This document shows, piece after piece, positions 41,584 through 54,641 of a stretch of DNA of 64,000 nucleotides. A program made the position numbers and the translations under genes. The notes beneath the pieces are model-generated. The model searched no databases. It was given only the letters and a program-made list of their open reading frames with translations, and was not told the DNA's origin. Source of the stretch: Cricetomys ansorgei (Eukaryota > Chordata > Mammalia > Rodentia > Nesomyidae); assembly GCA_026225945.1 (NCBI GenBank), contig JAMJFZ010003624.1:6858001-6922000 (forward strand), in the 5' to 3' direction. Positions within the stretch are counted from its first letter, which is position 1, and every line of letters begins with the position of its first letter.

Positions 41584-42780
41584 ATAAGTTTCTAAAATCG
41601 AGTTTATCATGTGGTTCCTGATGAATAGTATAAAAGGTGACAAACTTATAAAAAGCCAAGTTTTAAGTCATGGCAGCCCTTTTCCTTTTAGGATATGTCA
41701 GGCTCAAGATATTCTGTTCCATGGCTGCTTAGATGCTGGGGCAGGAACCTGGCTTTGTTCTGTGGGATTTGATTTGCTGGGGTTGGGATAGGGCCTCAGA
41801 ACTCTTCTCTAATCGTCTAAAGTTCTTTCTAAAGCTTTTCTGCTCCAGGGAGTTTCTTGTGGGGTTCTTTTTGATTTTTGAGCCTTCACTGAGTTTGGCA
41901 AATAATTACTTAAAGGGAGGCATATGTTGGGTTCTGGGGGACCAGAGATAAGAGGCCTCTGGTGTACTCTTGAGTTCTCTGTGCTGCTGAATCAGCTATA
42001 CTGATAGCCAGTAAGGAGGTGGTGATGTGGAGAGTGTGTGCCCAGGGCGCCCTCAGCATCCTGAGTGAAGCTTTTTTTTTTCTTCTTTCCAGAAACATGC
42101 TGGCTTCTGCAGGCACCTGTACACATGCACACTAACACTCACGTAGTCACACACATACACATAAATAAAATAAAAATTTGAATAAACCAAAAGAAAGGCA
42201 AGGGTGAAGAAATGTAATGAAAATGGGAGCACTTCATCTTAGTTCATAAAGGAAACTGGAGGGATCCATTTCAGATGTCAGGATTTCTGTTATAGAAGCC
42301 TCGTTTCCAGTCATGTATAAAATAGTTGTTTTGTGTACTGTTTGGTGAGGGGCTGCCTAGGTCTTGGGGTTTTGTATTGTCTGCAGGTGTTGGATTTCTG
42401 TGGGGGATGTTTGATTGCTCAGGATCTGCACGTGCTGTCAGTAGGACACCCGAGGAGTTCTGAGCTGGGATGCTCAGGGTTCCACTGTCCAGTCTGTCGC
42501 TGGCCAGGACAGTGGTTCCCTCTGCTAAGGCCTAGCAGAGGCTAGACGTATGAAAATGCCTCTGTGTCTTCCTTGGTGAGCCTACACACCAGCCAGCGCA
42601 TGACTACAGATTCTAACACAAACTGTTGTGTTTTTTGTTTTTGTTTTTGTTTTCCCTGAAGACATTTACACATTACTCATTGCCCATACTTTAAAAGCTT
42701 TCCACGTTGGGCTTGGAAACGAACGCTTTGGTTGCAGTTGTCATTTGAGGAGGAGAAAAGTTTGGATAGTATAGGACAGA
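41584..42780. other. Putative intron, few repeats
   Basis: Unique sequence with a short CA-rich SINE tail at 42098-42190 (CACACACATACACATAAATA). No coding exon is recognised. Confidence 0.5.
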
Positions 42781-42795
42781 ATTATGTCTAGCAGG

Positions 42796-42872
42796 TTAGG
42801 TTGTAGCCCAGTGATGCGGTGTCTCTCCAGCATATGCAAGGCCCTGGGTTCATGCACCGGCAGCTCACGCAT
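42796..42872 (+). repeat. ID-like SINE
   Basis: TAGGTTGTAGCCCAGTGATG, CATATGCAAGGCCCTGGGTT and CATGCACCGGCAG, a tRNA-derived head in plus orientation. Confidence 0.65.
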
Positions 42873-43950
42873 AAACACACAGATGAAAGTCAAAACAAAA
42901 ACTGAACTCACTGAAGGTTCTTTGGACAGCCTGCTTACTTATAATGGCTTTCCATCTTACATTTGTATGGAAGGCTGATAAGGCGGCTCAGTGGGGGGAA
43001 AAGGAAAAGAATATACAGAAACGCCTAGTTCTGTGTTTTCCTGACCTCAGATACTCGAGAACTCCATCAGTTTTTACAGATCCTGGAGGTGATAAAGATC
43101 CTGGTGTCTCTCTTGGCATGTCAACCGTGAGCTGATGACTGTTTTTGTTGCTGAGGCGCAGCTCTCCAGTCTGGGGCTAAGCGCTCGGTTAGTCTGAACA
43201 GGACCGAAGGCCACAGCTTGTCAGAAGTAAACAAGGGAAGGTCGTTGGCATTGTGCTGCCTTGCCTCGGTGTCAGTAAGGGCGGCTGTAGATGGAGGGAG
43301 TACACCCTGCTTTCCATGTAACTTTGGGCACAGGATGACACGCATAGATTAGTACTTAAAACAAAAACACAAAATCTCTCTGCATCACGGTGAACACGAC
43401 CGAACGTATGGACCGTTTAAAGTCGCACAAATTCTAGAAGATGCTAATGGCATGAATCACCACCTCGTGTGTTGTTTTCACAGGAAGTGTATCACGTCTC
43501 AATAATTTCCTTAGCATTTTTTTCCTGCCAGGTGCCTGTTTTCTTCTTGTCGCCAACTTATTCCTGTAGAATTTCAACTATGTGGTTGGCTTCCCCACCA
43601 TGATGGCCTCTCCGGGTTCCTCTTCTCCCTTCTTCAGAAGGCTGGCACAGAGTGAGTTGTTTGTTTGCTTAGGAGAGCTATTTTGGACACGTCCAGTCAG
43701 GGTGCCTTTGTCTGCTGGAGAGCGGATTTTTACGGACCCAGCACGTAGGAGTTTCCAAAGGGATCTGCAAACGTGTCTTTGGACAGATTTCGGCTAAGGC
43801 TGCATTTACAGGGAACATTGTTCTCTCGGTCCGTCTGTGGAGAGATTGGGGTTGGCTTTTGTTTTGCTGTCACTGTGTGTGTATCCACGAGAAGCGATAC
43901 TTTTTTTTTTTTCCACAATGGACGTGAAAGGCCTTGAAATGAAACAAATC
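42873..43950. other. Putative intron, nothing recognised
   Basis: Unique sequence. Several CpG are scattered over 43100-43500, but below CpG-island density. Confidence 0.5.
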
Positions 43951-43954
43951 AGAA

Positions 43955-44580
43955 ACCACCTTTTTCTTTTTTCACGTTTGTTTATCTTTTGATGGTTTTA
44001 TATATCAATCCTGTGTTTACAACATTTCTACCCTCGTTCCCTCTCCTCTCCAATACCTCCCATGTCACCCCCTCATCTCCTATTAAATTCTCTTTCATTT
44101 TTATCTTTATTTTATCTTATTATTAATTTTATTATCTTGATTTTTATCTTTAACCCTAACCCTCTTCTTTAATTTCTCTCTCTTTCTCTTTCTCTCTCTC
44201 TCTCAAATACACATGCACACGCGCACATGCACACATACACAAAAACAACCTGTTATGTTTAGGGCTGACCACTTGGGTTTGCATAACCTATTAGGGGACT
44301 AGGACCCTGGAGAAGACTCGCTCTTTCAGCAGCCATTAATTCCCTGTAGCTCTTTATCTAGGGGTGGAGCCTTGTGAGATTACCTCCATCCTATTGGGTG
44401 TCATTGTGCAGGTCTTGTCTAGGTCACTGGATTGTTAAGATTTCATGGGTGCAGCCCCCTGTCATATATAGAAGACGCCATCTCTGGGCAGACATTATTT
44501 GCTAACGTGTTGCGTTTGTTTAAAATGCAGTTGGTCTCACTCAGAATCTCAAAATTCAGTGAGAGATGAGGGGTGCAAAC
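43955..44580 (-). mobile_element. LINE-1 3' UTR fragment
   Basis: ATACCTCCCATGTCACCCCC, TAGGGCTGACCACTTGGGTT, TTCAGCAGCCATTAATTCCC and TAGGGGTGGAGCCTTGTGAG follow the reverse order of an old rodent L1 (Lx-like) 3' UTR. It is non-coding and contains a (CT)n run. Confidence 0.7.
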
Positions 44581-45160
44581 CAAGTGTAACTTTAGTTTTT
44601 TTTATTTCTGGGGAGGGGCAGGGATAAAAGGTCTCAGATAGCCTAGCACAGCTGAGAACTCATTGTGTAGCTGAGGCTGGACTTAAACTCTTGATCTTCC
44701 CGCCCTCCGCCTCTCCAGTTCTGGGATTACAGGCATGTGCTACCCGCGACCGGCTCAGTGTAATTTTAGATAAATGTTTTGTATTCTTTGTCCCCTGACC
44801 TATGAAAGGGATACTGCCAACAACTTAGCTAGAACAGTAATTTCCTGATCGAGCCAGGATATAGATGGAAACATTTTGTAAAGTTTAACGACATGCACAT
44901 ATACAATGAAAAGCTATTGCTTGCTTTGCAGTAAGTTATTTAAGGCTCAGATTTACTATTGCTGTACATATGGATGTCAGAGAACAGAGACCGCGGTCTG
45001 TTGGTTCCATGCCAGATTCTGAGTCGCTTTGACATTTCAGCAGAGCACTTCCGTCATGTTTAGGAGGGGGTGGGGATGGATCCAGGTAAACCTAACCCTC
45101 TTCTTTAATTTCTCTCTCTCTCTTTCTCTCTCTCTCTCAAATACACATGCACACGCTTGC
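44153..45160 (+). repeat. Pair of about 70-bp direct repeats, 0.94 kb apart
   Basis: The segment from TAACCCTCTTCTTTAATTTC through a CT tract to CTCAAATACACATGCACACG occurs at 44156-44223 and again at 45095-45159, differing almost only in CT-run length. The first copy is within the L1 3' UTR; the second has no L1 around it. Confidence 0.93.
44620..44758 (-). repeat. Old B1-like SINE
   Basis: GGTCTCAGATAGCCTAGCAC, GAGGCTGGACTTAAACTCTT, GATCTTCCCGCCCTCCGCCT and CTGGGATTACAGGCATGTGC, diverged reverse element. Confidence 0.75.
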
Positions 45161-45185
45161 CTCCTTGCCCATTAAAAATTGGCTT

Positions 45186-45500
45186 CATGGGGTCTGGGGA
45201 GACAGCTTATTGGGTAAGGTGCTTGCCACATAAACACAAGGAACTGAGTTCAGATCCCAAGAACCCATGTAAGGCCAGACATGGTAGTGTACATCAGTAA
45301 CCCCAGTGCTCCTATGACGAGACGAGGAACAGAGATAGGAGAATTTCTGGAATCTTGCAGGCCAGCTCGCCTGGTGTGTGCAGCACTGAACAAGACACTG
45401 TCTCAAACACGAGAGAAGCAAGGGCTGACCCCCAAGGTTATCCTCTGACCTCCGCGCACACATCATGATATGCGCATGTCTGCACTCACACTCAGAAGGC
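45186..45500 (+). repeat. B4 SINE
   Basis: GGGTCTGGGGAGACAGCTTA, GAACTGAGTTCAGATCCCAA, GGCCAGACATGGTAGTGTAC and GACACTGTCTCAAACACGAG, then CCTCTGACCTCCGCGCACAC. It is a composite ID-B1 element with a CA-rich tail, plus strand. Confidence 0.85.
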
Positions 45501-47570
45501 ATGTGTGTGCACACACAGAAAGTCGAGAAAAGTGGCTTGCCACTCCCAAGTACTGGTCTCCTTCAATTCAAACTTGGTGACTGGAAGGTGCCTTTCTATG
45601 GGGTTGGTGGACCTCATAAAGGGAAGGGAGAGGCAAGCCTGCTTTTGTTCATTTCAGTTGAGTTTTGAATCATATCAGTTGCAGCAGCAATGCGTTTGAT
45701 TTTTTTTCCCACTTATGTCAGAAATGTTTAGAGTGAAACGCACTTCGATTATTCTGGAGTCTTCAGTTTCTGCTTCCTCCCCTAGGAAGGCTCTGCTTCT
45801 TTAACAAACAAACAAGCTTCTTCCTCCTGCGTATTCTGGGGATGCACGATGTCCTGCTGGGTGAGCTGTGAGCATCTACACAGCTGTGAAAATGGAAATG
45901 CGAAAAGGAAGCCCATGTAGTTAGTCATCCATTCAGTAACAACTGAAGGTCTGAGCTCAGGGACAGGAGTTTTGGAGTTCGACATTAGTAGCTGGTCATT
46001 TGTTCTGGTCATTTATTGGTTGTTTTCTAATGACTCTCGACCTTAATCTAGAGCTGTTGCACTCAGTAATGTGCAAGCAGATGGCAGAATCTTTATTCCC
46101 CTAGCATTACCTTAAATTCGTATAGGTATGCTAGCTTTAATTCCTGTAACGACCTCACTGTACCCGTCTTTCAGATGAAGGGCCTATGGTGACCATTAGG
46201 ACACATGCTTGGGGTTAGCAGCTTGCTTTCTGACCCGTCTGGGGGGATTCTAGAACATTCTTCCCCTTTTCCTTGGTGGTTCTGTGGAAAGCTTGGGGGG
46301 GTGGGGAGGGGTCCAGCTTGTTCTCATGTTCGAGAGACGCAAAGAGGATCTGCTTTAATCAGATGGTCCTGGAAGTTTCTACTGAGGTTACATTTTCAGA
46401 TTTGTCTCCACAGGGCAATGTATGCCTTCATCTTGGTGCTTGCTGCTCCCAGGGAAGATACTGTCTTTTGTTTGATGATCTGATTTACGTAGTTTCTTAA
46501 ACCTTCCTAGGAAAAATACACAGGTTTTAAAAAGCCCTATTCTTCACTCCCAAGCAAATTGCAGTCCAGTTGGTCAATTATGACTTCTCTGAGTTCAGGG
46601 TGAATTTTTAGAGGGAGATGCTTCTGACTAGGCACAAACCCAAAGATCCCAAACTCTGCCCTCTTAGTACCTGTGTTCCCAATTAGGCATTCCAGGGGCC
46701 CATTTGCATTGTGAGGGTGTTTGGACCTTGAGCAAGATTTCCCATTCAGCTCCTCCCACGGCTTTATCCTGTTCACTTTTGCTCTATTCTGCACATGCTA
46801 TTTATCGACCTTGATTCTGTCCCCTTGGGTCCTTCAGTTTCCCGTGTCATTCCCAAGGACAATGGCATGCTCTCTTCTCCCGACCTCCAGGGTGCAGACC
46901 ACAGGGTATATGTTTTCTGCAGAGAACTTTGAAACACTTTAAAAACCAATATTCGTCTGTGTAGTTGGGATCCAGCACTGGCTTCTAGAATTACTGCTCC
47001 CCAAAGCACTTTTCTGGTTTAAGACCCTCAGCCATTGCAGGCAGTCACTATTGTGTGCCTGTGGAAGTTTCCAGTAAGCCCATCTTAATGCAGGTCCCTT
47101 CATACACATTGTGACTGACGTGGAATTTAAGTGTGACTACTCACACTCCTACTTGAGCCCTGCATGTGCCGGGCATGCTTGTTCTCAGAGCGAATTCAGA
47201 GAGGTTTGGCATTGTGCAGGCTCACCATGGGTGATTTCAAGAACACAGTTCAACTGTGTGTTCAAGCGTGTGGTGTGACATAGGTAACGACAGTACAGTG
47301 ACCAGAAGGACCATTAGACAAAACCTGAGTTAGTTTAAACGGGCCACTCTGTTCCACTGGGGGATTTTTGTATTTAAAATGCAAAGCGCTAAAATAGTAA
47401 GAGGCATGGTGTGAGTTTCCTAACTTTGTGTCCTAGTGAGCATTTTAAACTACAAGGATTCTCTTGACTTTGAATACTACCGCTCACATGGACATAGCTT
47501 AAAAACTTAAAAGTTTTGTTTATTGTTCCTTTTCTGGTCTCTTCCTGCGGCTTCAGCAATGTTCCCCTTG
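45500..47570. other. Putative intron, nothing recognised
   Basis: 2 kb of unique sequence; weak MIR-like similarity around 46135-46190 only. Short open frames show no recognisable features. Confidence 0.45.
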
Positions 47571-47574
47571 GTTC

Positions 47575-48010
47575 AGATGTCACCATTTCCCTGGGCTGCT
47601 GTAATGGCTTCCTAACAACAGCTCCCCACATCCAGGTTCCCTATGCCTCACTGGAACTCTCTGCAAGCCCCTCTCTACTGCGTTCAGAGCGATGACTCCA
47701 CAATCCAAGCGGAGCATGCCAGCTGCCTTCCTAGAATGCTTCTCCAGCTCTGTGTGCTTGCCAGGCCTGCATGGCTCTTAGAGGTGTGTGCTTCCACGTT
47801 CCTCTCCAGTCTGCTTCCTGCCAGCAGATCTCAGAGACACTGCATTTGCATCCTCTTCTCCTTTGCACCCTTCCTTCTCGCCTCCATTCCCTCTTACCCA
47901 GAGCTCCCATTCTCCAGGATGCCTGCAGCCTGAGCCAGTCACCCGCCATCTGCTTCCTCAGTGACACTGGAAGGTGTCACACCACTGCTATCTCTGTTGC
48001 CTTGTTTTGC
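47575..48010 (+). mobile_element. LINE-2 relic
   Basis: GGGCTGCTGTAATGGCTTCC and the following C/T-rich stretch with CCTCTCCAGTCTGCTTCCTG follow the layout of the 3' part of L2. A 96-codon frame here (47643-47933) is a remnant of that composition. Confidence 0.5.
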
Positions 48011-48884
48011 CCCCACTGGATGCTGGGCTCCCACACCTAACTCAAGACGCCTGTGCACACTGGGCTCTTCCTCCGTACACATCAGTCGTACAGTTTTGAG
48101 GTGTGTTTATGTGTGTGGGTTCCTCTATACTATGTGTTACACTTCCATTTATACACCTTCAGGGATGCTTTTGGGCGACATCCCATTCTGATGTAACGGA
48201 AGGCTCCTTGTTTCTGCGGATACTGTTTCTAAGAATGTAAAGACCTGTATCTAGAACATGCACGTTGACTCTTGCTCTCTCCACAGCTGCCTGTGAATGG
48301 TGGAAGAACATAGCAAGGCTGTTTCTCGATTCCCTTATGTCGAGAGTTCTTATTAAATGTTTTGGGGAAGGTGCTCTTTCCAGGAAACATTATTATAGAT
48401 CCATTGTGTCATAGAATGGTTGATATTTTGTATATGAAACACAGCATTAGCAGAAGCCGACAGGTACGTGAAGTTTATCGGTGATCCCCAGAATGAAATG
48501 CAACGTGAACGCAGCTTCTCATCATATTAAATGGAGGGCTGACTGTTCCCCAAACGTGTTCAATTACAGAAGGCACAGGCTGTTCCGCTCTGGCGTGCCC
48601 GCTCCTGATTGTACTCTCACATCGAGACAGCTGGAATAGTGGCTGTCCTGTGCTGGTTCCTGAGACGCCGTGGCCATTTTCTCTACTGAATAGGCACTTT
48701 TTCAATAATATCCCTCCTCTCATCCCCTTTCAAATCCCTCCTGCAAACAGAAGCTTCTCTCTTCCTTCCCACAAGTGACTTTTGGGATGTGTCTCAGCCC
48801 CTCGGATTGTAGCAACTTCAGGAGAATGACGTTTACAAGGGTAATGTTCACTAGTACGGGATCATGGTGCTATGAGCGCATGCG

Positions 48885-49078
48885 TGCCAGCCTCTTGCCG
48901 AGGGCTCTGTGCCTGCTGCTCACCTGTTCCTACAACTACCTTATGCAATAGGCATGATTTTGATCTCCACTTTACATGTGATGAAACAGGCTTATACTGA
49001 GTGGCTTGCCTAGACACAGGCTAATGAGTTGTTAAACTGGATTAGCATCCATGTGTAGGGCTAATTCTTCAGCTTTTA
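48885..49078 (-). repeat. MIR
   Basis: ACCTTATGCAATAGGCATGA, TCTCCACTTTACATGTGATG, GAGTGGCTTGCCTAGACACA and GAGTTGTTAAACTGGATTAG are the reverse complement of the MIR core and 5' half. It is one of the longer copies in the window. Confidence 0.75.
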
Positions 49079-49117
49079 GCCATTATGTGGTCCTGCTCAG
49101 GAATATTGCATAATGTG

Positions 49118-49337
49118 ATTATATATATATGTATACATACACACGTATATGTATATATACATGTATATATAGATATATATGTGTATGTGTATGTATATGT
49201 ATATATAGGCCTGTATATATGTGTGTGTGTATATACAGACATGTATATATGTATATGCAGGCATGTATATATGTGTATATGTATATGTATATACAGGCAT
49301 GTATGTATGTGTATATGTATATGTGTGTGTGTATGTA

Positions 49338-49396
<59 letters not shown>
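49118..49396. repeat. TA/CA/TGTA low-complexity block, 280 bp
   Basis: Imperfect TATATG, TGTATA and TGTG units with recurring GGC(A/C)TGTATATATG blocks (about every 30-40 bp) end in about 20 perfect TA units (49357-49396). Long open frames here are artefacts of the repeat. Confidence 0.95.
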
Positions 49397-49397
<1 letters not shown>

Positions 49398-49399
49398 TG

Positions 49400-52120
49400 G
49401 CAGGGTTGGGAATGAAATAGAGAGGCCACTGAGTGGGACCTAGGAGCTCATGATCTTTAGGAGTCAAGGAGGATGTGGGTGGGAATAAAGTTGACTTTCC
49501 TTTCTCCCCCTTCTTTGTATTTTTAGAGTAGTCTGAACTGGCCTCAGTTCACAATCCCTCTGGGATGACAGATAAGCACTGCCACCCCCTGCAGGGTGTA
49601 TTGCAAGAAGCCAGAAACCTCGGGCTCACATATATTCAAAGTGTTAGGAGAGCATTCACTATGGATCCCTTTAAGGTTAGGAAGCTATAGCCATAATGCA
49701 GTTCAACTCTCTTATTTTATTGAGCTCAGACTCACGAGAACCAGAAATCGAAAGCTCAGAAACAGCAAATTATCTGCTGGAAGATATATTCCTAATGAGT
49801 GAAATGAGGTCAGCTGTGTGCTCCATCCAACCTCCTTTGGTTCCAGGTTAATTTTATTTAGTTACACTATTTCAGCTTGACCTTTTAAGACTTTGTAAGG
49901 AACCCTTGCTCGTTATTTCTATTAAATGTTTCTACTTGTTACTGACAGATAAAGTACCTGGAAAATACCAGAAGGGAGCTTGTGCTTGTTTGAGGCGTGT
50001 TAGCAGGGAAATTGGAACGGTGACCCAAAGCTGCTCAGTGGGGTCACAGAAGAGATGGGTGGCAAGGCAAGGAAACCGAGAGCTGTGCCTGGGCCCCTTG
50101 TGGTATAGTGGAAGTGGGGACAGCCAATGGATTTGGGGACCCTTTCACTACTCTTTTGGGGTCTCTGCACAGGCCCCATTTCTCACTTTGTGTTGAGTGT
50201 CCTAGTTCCATGGCTCTGTGAGCAGGTAGAAGAATGTATATACCACTCCCAGCAGGCTGCAGGGGAAGCATGGTCTTGAAACTCCCAAATGGGAACCCCT
50301 TGTTCTCCTGGGGAACATGGCTAACCATGGTGGGTGAGAGACACCCCTGGCTGAGGTTATGCATTAGACGGGTCTTGTAGGCAGCTCTCCCAAGATGTGT
50401 AGGCTTGTTTTAGAAGTGCAGACAGTTCACTTGTGGGAACATCAGGAGCGCTGTGTTCTGATGGTGTGACATCTCTGTGCAAGTAGGTTTCTCTATGGAA
50501 CGGAGTTACGGAAATTGGTGATCGGCAGAACCAATGGTAGGAACTCAACTGTTTGGAAACGACAAAATAGCTTCAAAGGACCAAGCTGCCATTCCTTCTG
50601 AGATGTTTTAGGGCAGTGAAAATGAATTGGGTCAGATTTCATAGGGATTCAGCACTGACCTGTTGACATATGTGGAGTCCTTAATAGTCTGATTTAGTGG
50701 TTTGATCGGGACTAAGAAGGAGACAAATGCTCTTGGTGGTGTTGCCTAGCTGTGAGCTCTGAAGTGAAGTTTAATTCTGAGCTTGACTAAGTTTCATCTG
50801 GTGACTTAGGACTCATAGTTCTATCATTAAAAAGGGGATAATGACATGCTAGGGATCAGTGGGCAATTACTGTGCAGAGTGCATGGTTACTACACTTTTA
50901 GAGGCGACTCCAGGGTCTTTCAGAAAGCAGGGATTGAGGGGAAAATGCAGTTGCACTGGAAGGGAACTCCCTTGTCTCCATGTGGCGTTGTACTGCTGTG
51001 TGGACTGTATTTTGGGGGGCATGGAAGACGTTACAAGCTCTCCCCCAAGCTACCCTTATCTCGGTTGCTTTGTAAAGAGCTTGATGCAGAGCAAACCTGT
51101 AGTCGGAGGGCTTTCGGCCATTAAACACCCCTCGGAAGTGATCATTTTCAGTGATTGCATAAGTTAATTCATTACTGTTCTCAACGAGGGACTTTTTTAG
51201 GCTCTTCCTAACATATTTCTGGTTTTGTAATCTGCGAAGTGCATCTTCGTCTGAATTTGTGGTTCCTCCTAGGGAAAAGGCAACTTCATTCTTTGACTGT
51301 GGTTGGAAATTGATATCTGAGTCCACATTTAATGCTCTAACCACCTGGAGCCCCGCCTTCTATTCTTGCTGTCCCTGCTGGCCCCGGCCTAGAGCCCAAG
51401 AAGGCTCCTCATCTTGGTTGCCGTGGGTGTCAGACGCAGGATGAGTGCTCGTTGAAGGTTTGGGGGGTGAGTTGAGGATACAAGTTTCGAGGCTGCAAAG
51501 AGGTTTAAGAGTCCCCAGTGCTCGTCTGTGTTGACTGAACTATTGTCCGCAGACACGGGTAGAGATGCCGATCTTTCCCTGTAAGCAGCTTATTACCTAC
51601 TTGAGATAACAGTAGCAGGAAGGAAGTGGAGATGAATAGCCAAGTCAGAAATCTCACCTGGAAGCTTCGCTCAGAATTCCGGAGTCCATTCAGAGAGATT
51701 GCTTACTCCTGGGGTCATCGGAGGGACTCCTTGCAGGAGAGGACTGGGTTTTAGGATCTGCTTGGGGAGTGGGAGAGAGAGAGGAAGACAGTAGGGAGAG
51801 GGAGGGAAGGGGAGGGGTAGAATATGAGAGTAAGAGGCTGAGGCAGGGTGACCCAGGCAGGCCCTGCAAAGTGTGAACATTTGGGTGCAGGAGGAAACAC
51901 ATTACACGGCCCCGCAGGGTGGGGCCAGAGTGAGAAGGTTGGAAGGCAAACGGATTTTAGAGGCGTAGTAAGCAATAAAGAGTCTTTGTGGACCTGTGAG
52001 GGCTGTGAGGGAAGTGGTTGAACTGGAAATTCAAAGGTGGTGTCAGAAATCTGTCTCTGAGAAGGTCATTCCTAAGCACACGGCACTTGATAATAGTATC
52101 TGTATGCGTCTGGAATCCAG
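49400..52120. other. Putative intron, mainly unique
   Basis: A MIR-like piece lies at 50785-50848 (GGTGACTTAGGACTCATAGT). An antisense frame of about 148 codons (51344 down to 50898) starts with GTG, has no flanking splice logic that I trust and is probably chance. 51770-51815 is purine-rich. Confidence 0.45.
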
Positions 52121-52124
52121 GGAC

Positions 52125-52232
52125 GTTTAAGTCGGTCCCACTGAATCTCCTGTGTCTGGGAATGGTTCTCATCTCCATTTTATAGGCGAGAAACTGAGTT
52201 AGTTTCTCAAGTGATCAGAAGATCAGGGTCGG
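52125..52232 (-). repeat. MIR relic
   Basis: TCATCTCCATTTTATAGGCG and AGAAACTGAGTTAGTTTCTC are the MIR core in reverse. Confidence 0.6.
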
Positions 52233-52374
52233 ACCAGTTTGGTGGCAATGCCTCAGGGCATAAGGGACATGCCTTCCACTGTAGAGGAGCTAACTGCCTC
52301 TTAGGGGATAGAGTAGTGTCACTGTCAAGGTGGTAGAGCCCAGAGGCTTTCTGTACTTTTGATTCACTACCTGC

Positions 52375-52502
52375 CCAGGTTGGTAGCTACGGCCACCAGT
52401 AGCACCGTTTCACAAAGAAGGAAACGAAAGCTTAATGAGGTTAACTTGTCCAAAGACACGCATCTTAGAGGAGCCAGAACCCGGGAGCCTCCATGTCAGG
52501 GG
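52375..52502 (-). repeat. MIR relic
   Basis: CACCGTTTCACAAAGAAGGA, GCTTAATGAGGTTAACTTGT, CCAAAGACACGCATC and GAGCCAGAACCCGGGAGCCT are the reverse complement of MIR. Confidence 0.65.
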
Positions 52503-54640
52503 GTATGATTTTCTCGAGTTGGTTCTTTTTAAGAGTTCATCACTTAGATGAACTGCACCTATTTCTACTTCCTGCTCAGGAATGTGATTTTAGGGGTGCC
52601 GTGTCTACAAAATGAAGACATTCTAGAATGGGTTTACCTAAGCGTGTGTTTTGACTTAACATCATATTTTATGGAGGCGAGAGAAATATTCAGAATGTGT
52701 TAAGACCAGATACTGGGAATTTCAGAAAGTTACTTATGAAAAAGTAGAATTGGAATCTCTCATGATTTTGGAGTTTTAGTGTTACATTTCTCCAGAGCCC
52801 CTCTTTAACTTCAGGGTGTGCGCGGTGCACAGGGTACCCTGCTAGTGACCCCTTGCTTACAACTCTAGTCTCTCAGCCCTTCCTCTTATATTTTGTACAC
52901 AGCTACACAGGAGGGATCTTAAATCCCACCTGTAGTCTGCTCTTGATCTACTCCTGTAGTACTTGATCTACTTTGATCTACTTCCCTTTAGTACAGCTAG
53001 CTTACATCTGTCTGTCGAGACTCAGCATCCTGATCAGTCCCTTCTAGGCTGCCTTCCTGCGCATCGCTAATTCAGGCTTATCTCATCAGGGTACTCCTGT
53101 CTTGCCCCTATTTTTTCCAGGAAGATGTCACAGGGGTGGCGGGGTATATGTGCTGTTTGGGGATACTGAAATGGTCACTGGTGGAATGAATGGGTCTTGT
53201 GCTTAGGGAGTTATAAGCTGCAGAGGGACTTAGCCATAGGTTTTGGCTGCAAACAATATAAATGGACATTGGTGATTGAATTAACTATTTAAGAGAGTAC
53301 CCTGCTTAAGCATGCTAACCATGTACTAGCTCCTGACTCTACTGTGTCCGGGTTAGGGTGAAAGTAGAGAAAATAATATCCCATGGCTTTTGTAAGGGCC
53401 GTGGAATTCTAATTCATGTCAAACCTATGCACAATGGAGGGTTTCCCAGAGGGAAGACCCAGGTGCTAACAAAGAAAAGGGAAAGGAGGCTGGGTAACCG
53501 GCACCCCACAAGTGTCTGCTTTGGAGACGAAAAGAAAGAGGCATGGCTGAGGCCCTGAAGGGCTTTCTCTCATACACAAGGAGTCAAGGAGGCCTTTGCT
53601 GTCTAGGCTGTTGGGAGCCACTGAAGGATTTAAGAGGAGACCAAGGTAGATAGTAGCCGAGGTCAGTACTTTCAGGATGTGAAGCTTAGCCGTGGACTAC
53701 AAGGACTGGAGAGACCAATGGCAGAGTAGTGTCAGTGGGCAGGAAAGACAGAAGGAGAAACCCAGAATTTCTCACTAATGTATGAGGGAACCGGAACTCC
53801 CTGACCTGAGGCATGTGTGGACCGTTATCTCAAGGTATCCATAGTTGGGCCACTTTGTAAAATGCTGTTGAAATGAATTCACTGACTATCTATCCAGACT
53901 CAGGCCAACCAGTGTCCTTTCCAGCTGCTGGCTGGCTTCTATCCTCTATGTGTCTGATAATTTTCTGGCCATCATCTGCTTTTGTGTCTTGAGGTGAACA
54001 GTCGGGGTGTGCAGAAGCCCTCTGTGTGCAGAATCCCAGCATACCCTTGCTGTATCAGAGGAAAGGGTTTACCTCTGGGCTGTGTGTTCTTCCGGTCCTT
54101 GGCATGCTCTGAGGCAGGAATGAATCGAAACGCAAGGTTGCTTGAATACTGATGTCCAGTCCACTTGGGCTGGGAAATCCATCTCTGTGAATTATGAACA
54201 GTATCTGTACACAGTGGCTTATTCACTCCGATGCTAATTGTCACCATTTGAATGGAGTTGGAGAGCACATAGAAAATAAGAGAGAAAACGCCTTCAACAA
54301 GGCTCTTTTCATGGTGGCCCTTACAATGTGCCTGATCCTACAGCTTTTGCACAAAGGGCCGTGTTTTCTCTCTGGGTTCTCTCGTGCTTCCAACTTGTAC
54401 AACTTGGGGTTTGGCCTAATTATGGTTCACAGGTCAGCACATTTAACCCCTGGGAGGAGCCTTCCTAGAGAGACAGCTTTTAATTTCTTTCTAGTGACTT
54501 TTAATGATGTTTGACTTGATTAATATTGCATTTTTATCTTAAGAGATCGTCTCACAATTATTAGTCCCATTCCATCTCCTTTTGCCTGCGTGGGCCAGTG
54601 CAAGCTAACTTTTGCTATCTTAATCTAATTTTTAGTTATT
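52503..54640. other. Putative intron, nothing recognised
   Basis: Unique sequence; a small tandem of CTTGATCTAC-like units occurs at about 52942-52982. No exon is recognised. Confidence 0.5.
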
Positions 54641-54641
54641 C

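Noticed and set aside
44148..44165. Interstitial telomeric repeat (TAACCCTAACCC)
   Set aside because: Only two units, inside an L1 3' UTR; too short to indicate a telomere relic.
49069..49467. Frames of 100-130 codons rich in Tyr, Ile, Val, Cys
   Set aside because: Translations of the TA/CA repeat block.
50898..51344. 148-codon minus-strand frame with protein-like composition
   Set aside because: It starts with GTG, has a stop six codons upstream, no internal ATG until near the end, no convincing exon borders and no recognised motif. Such a length is expected by chance in 64 kb.
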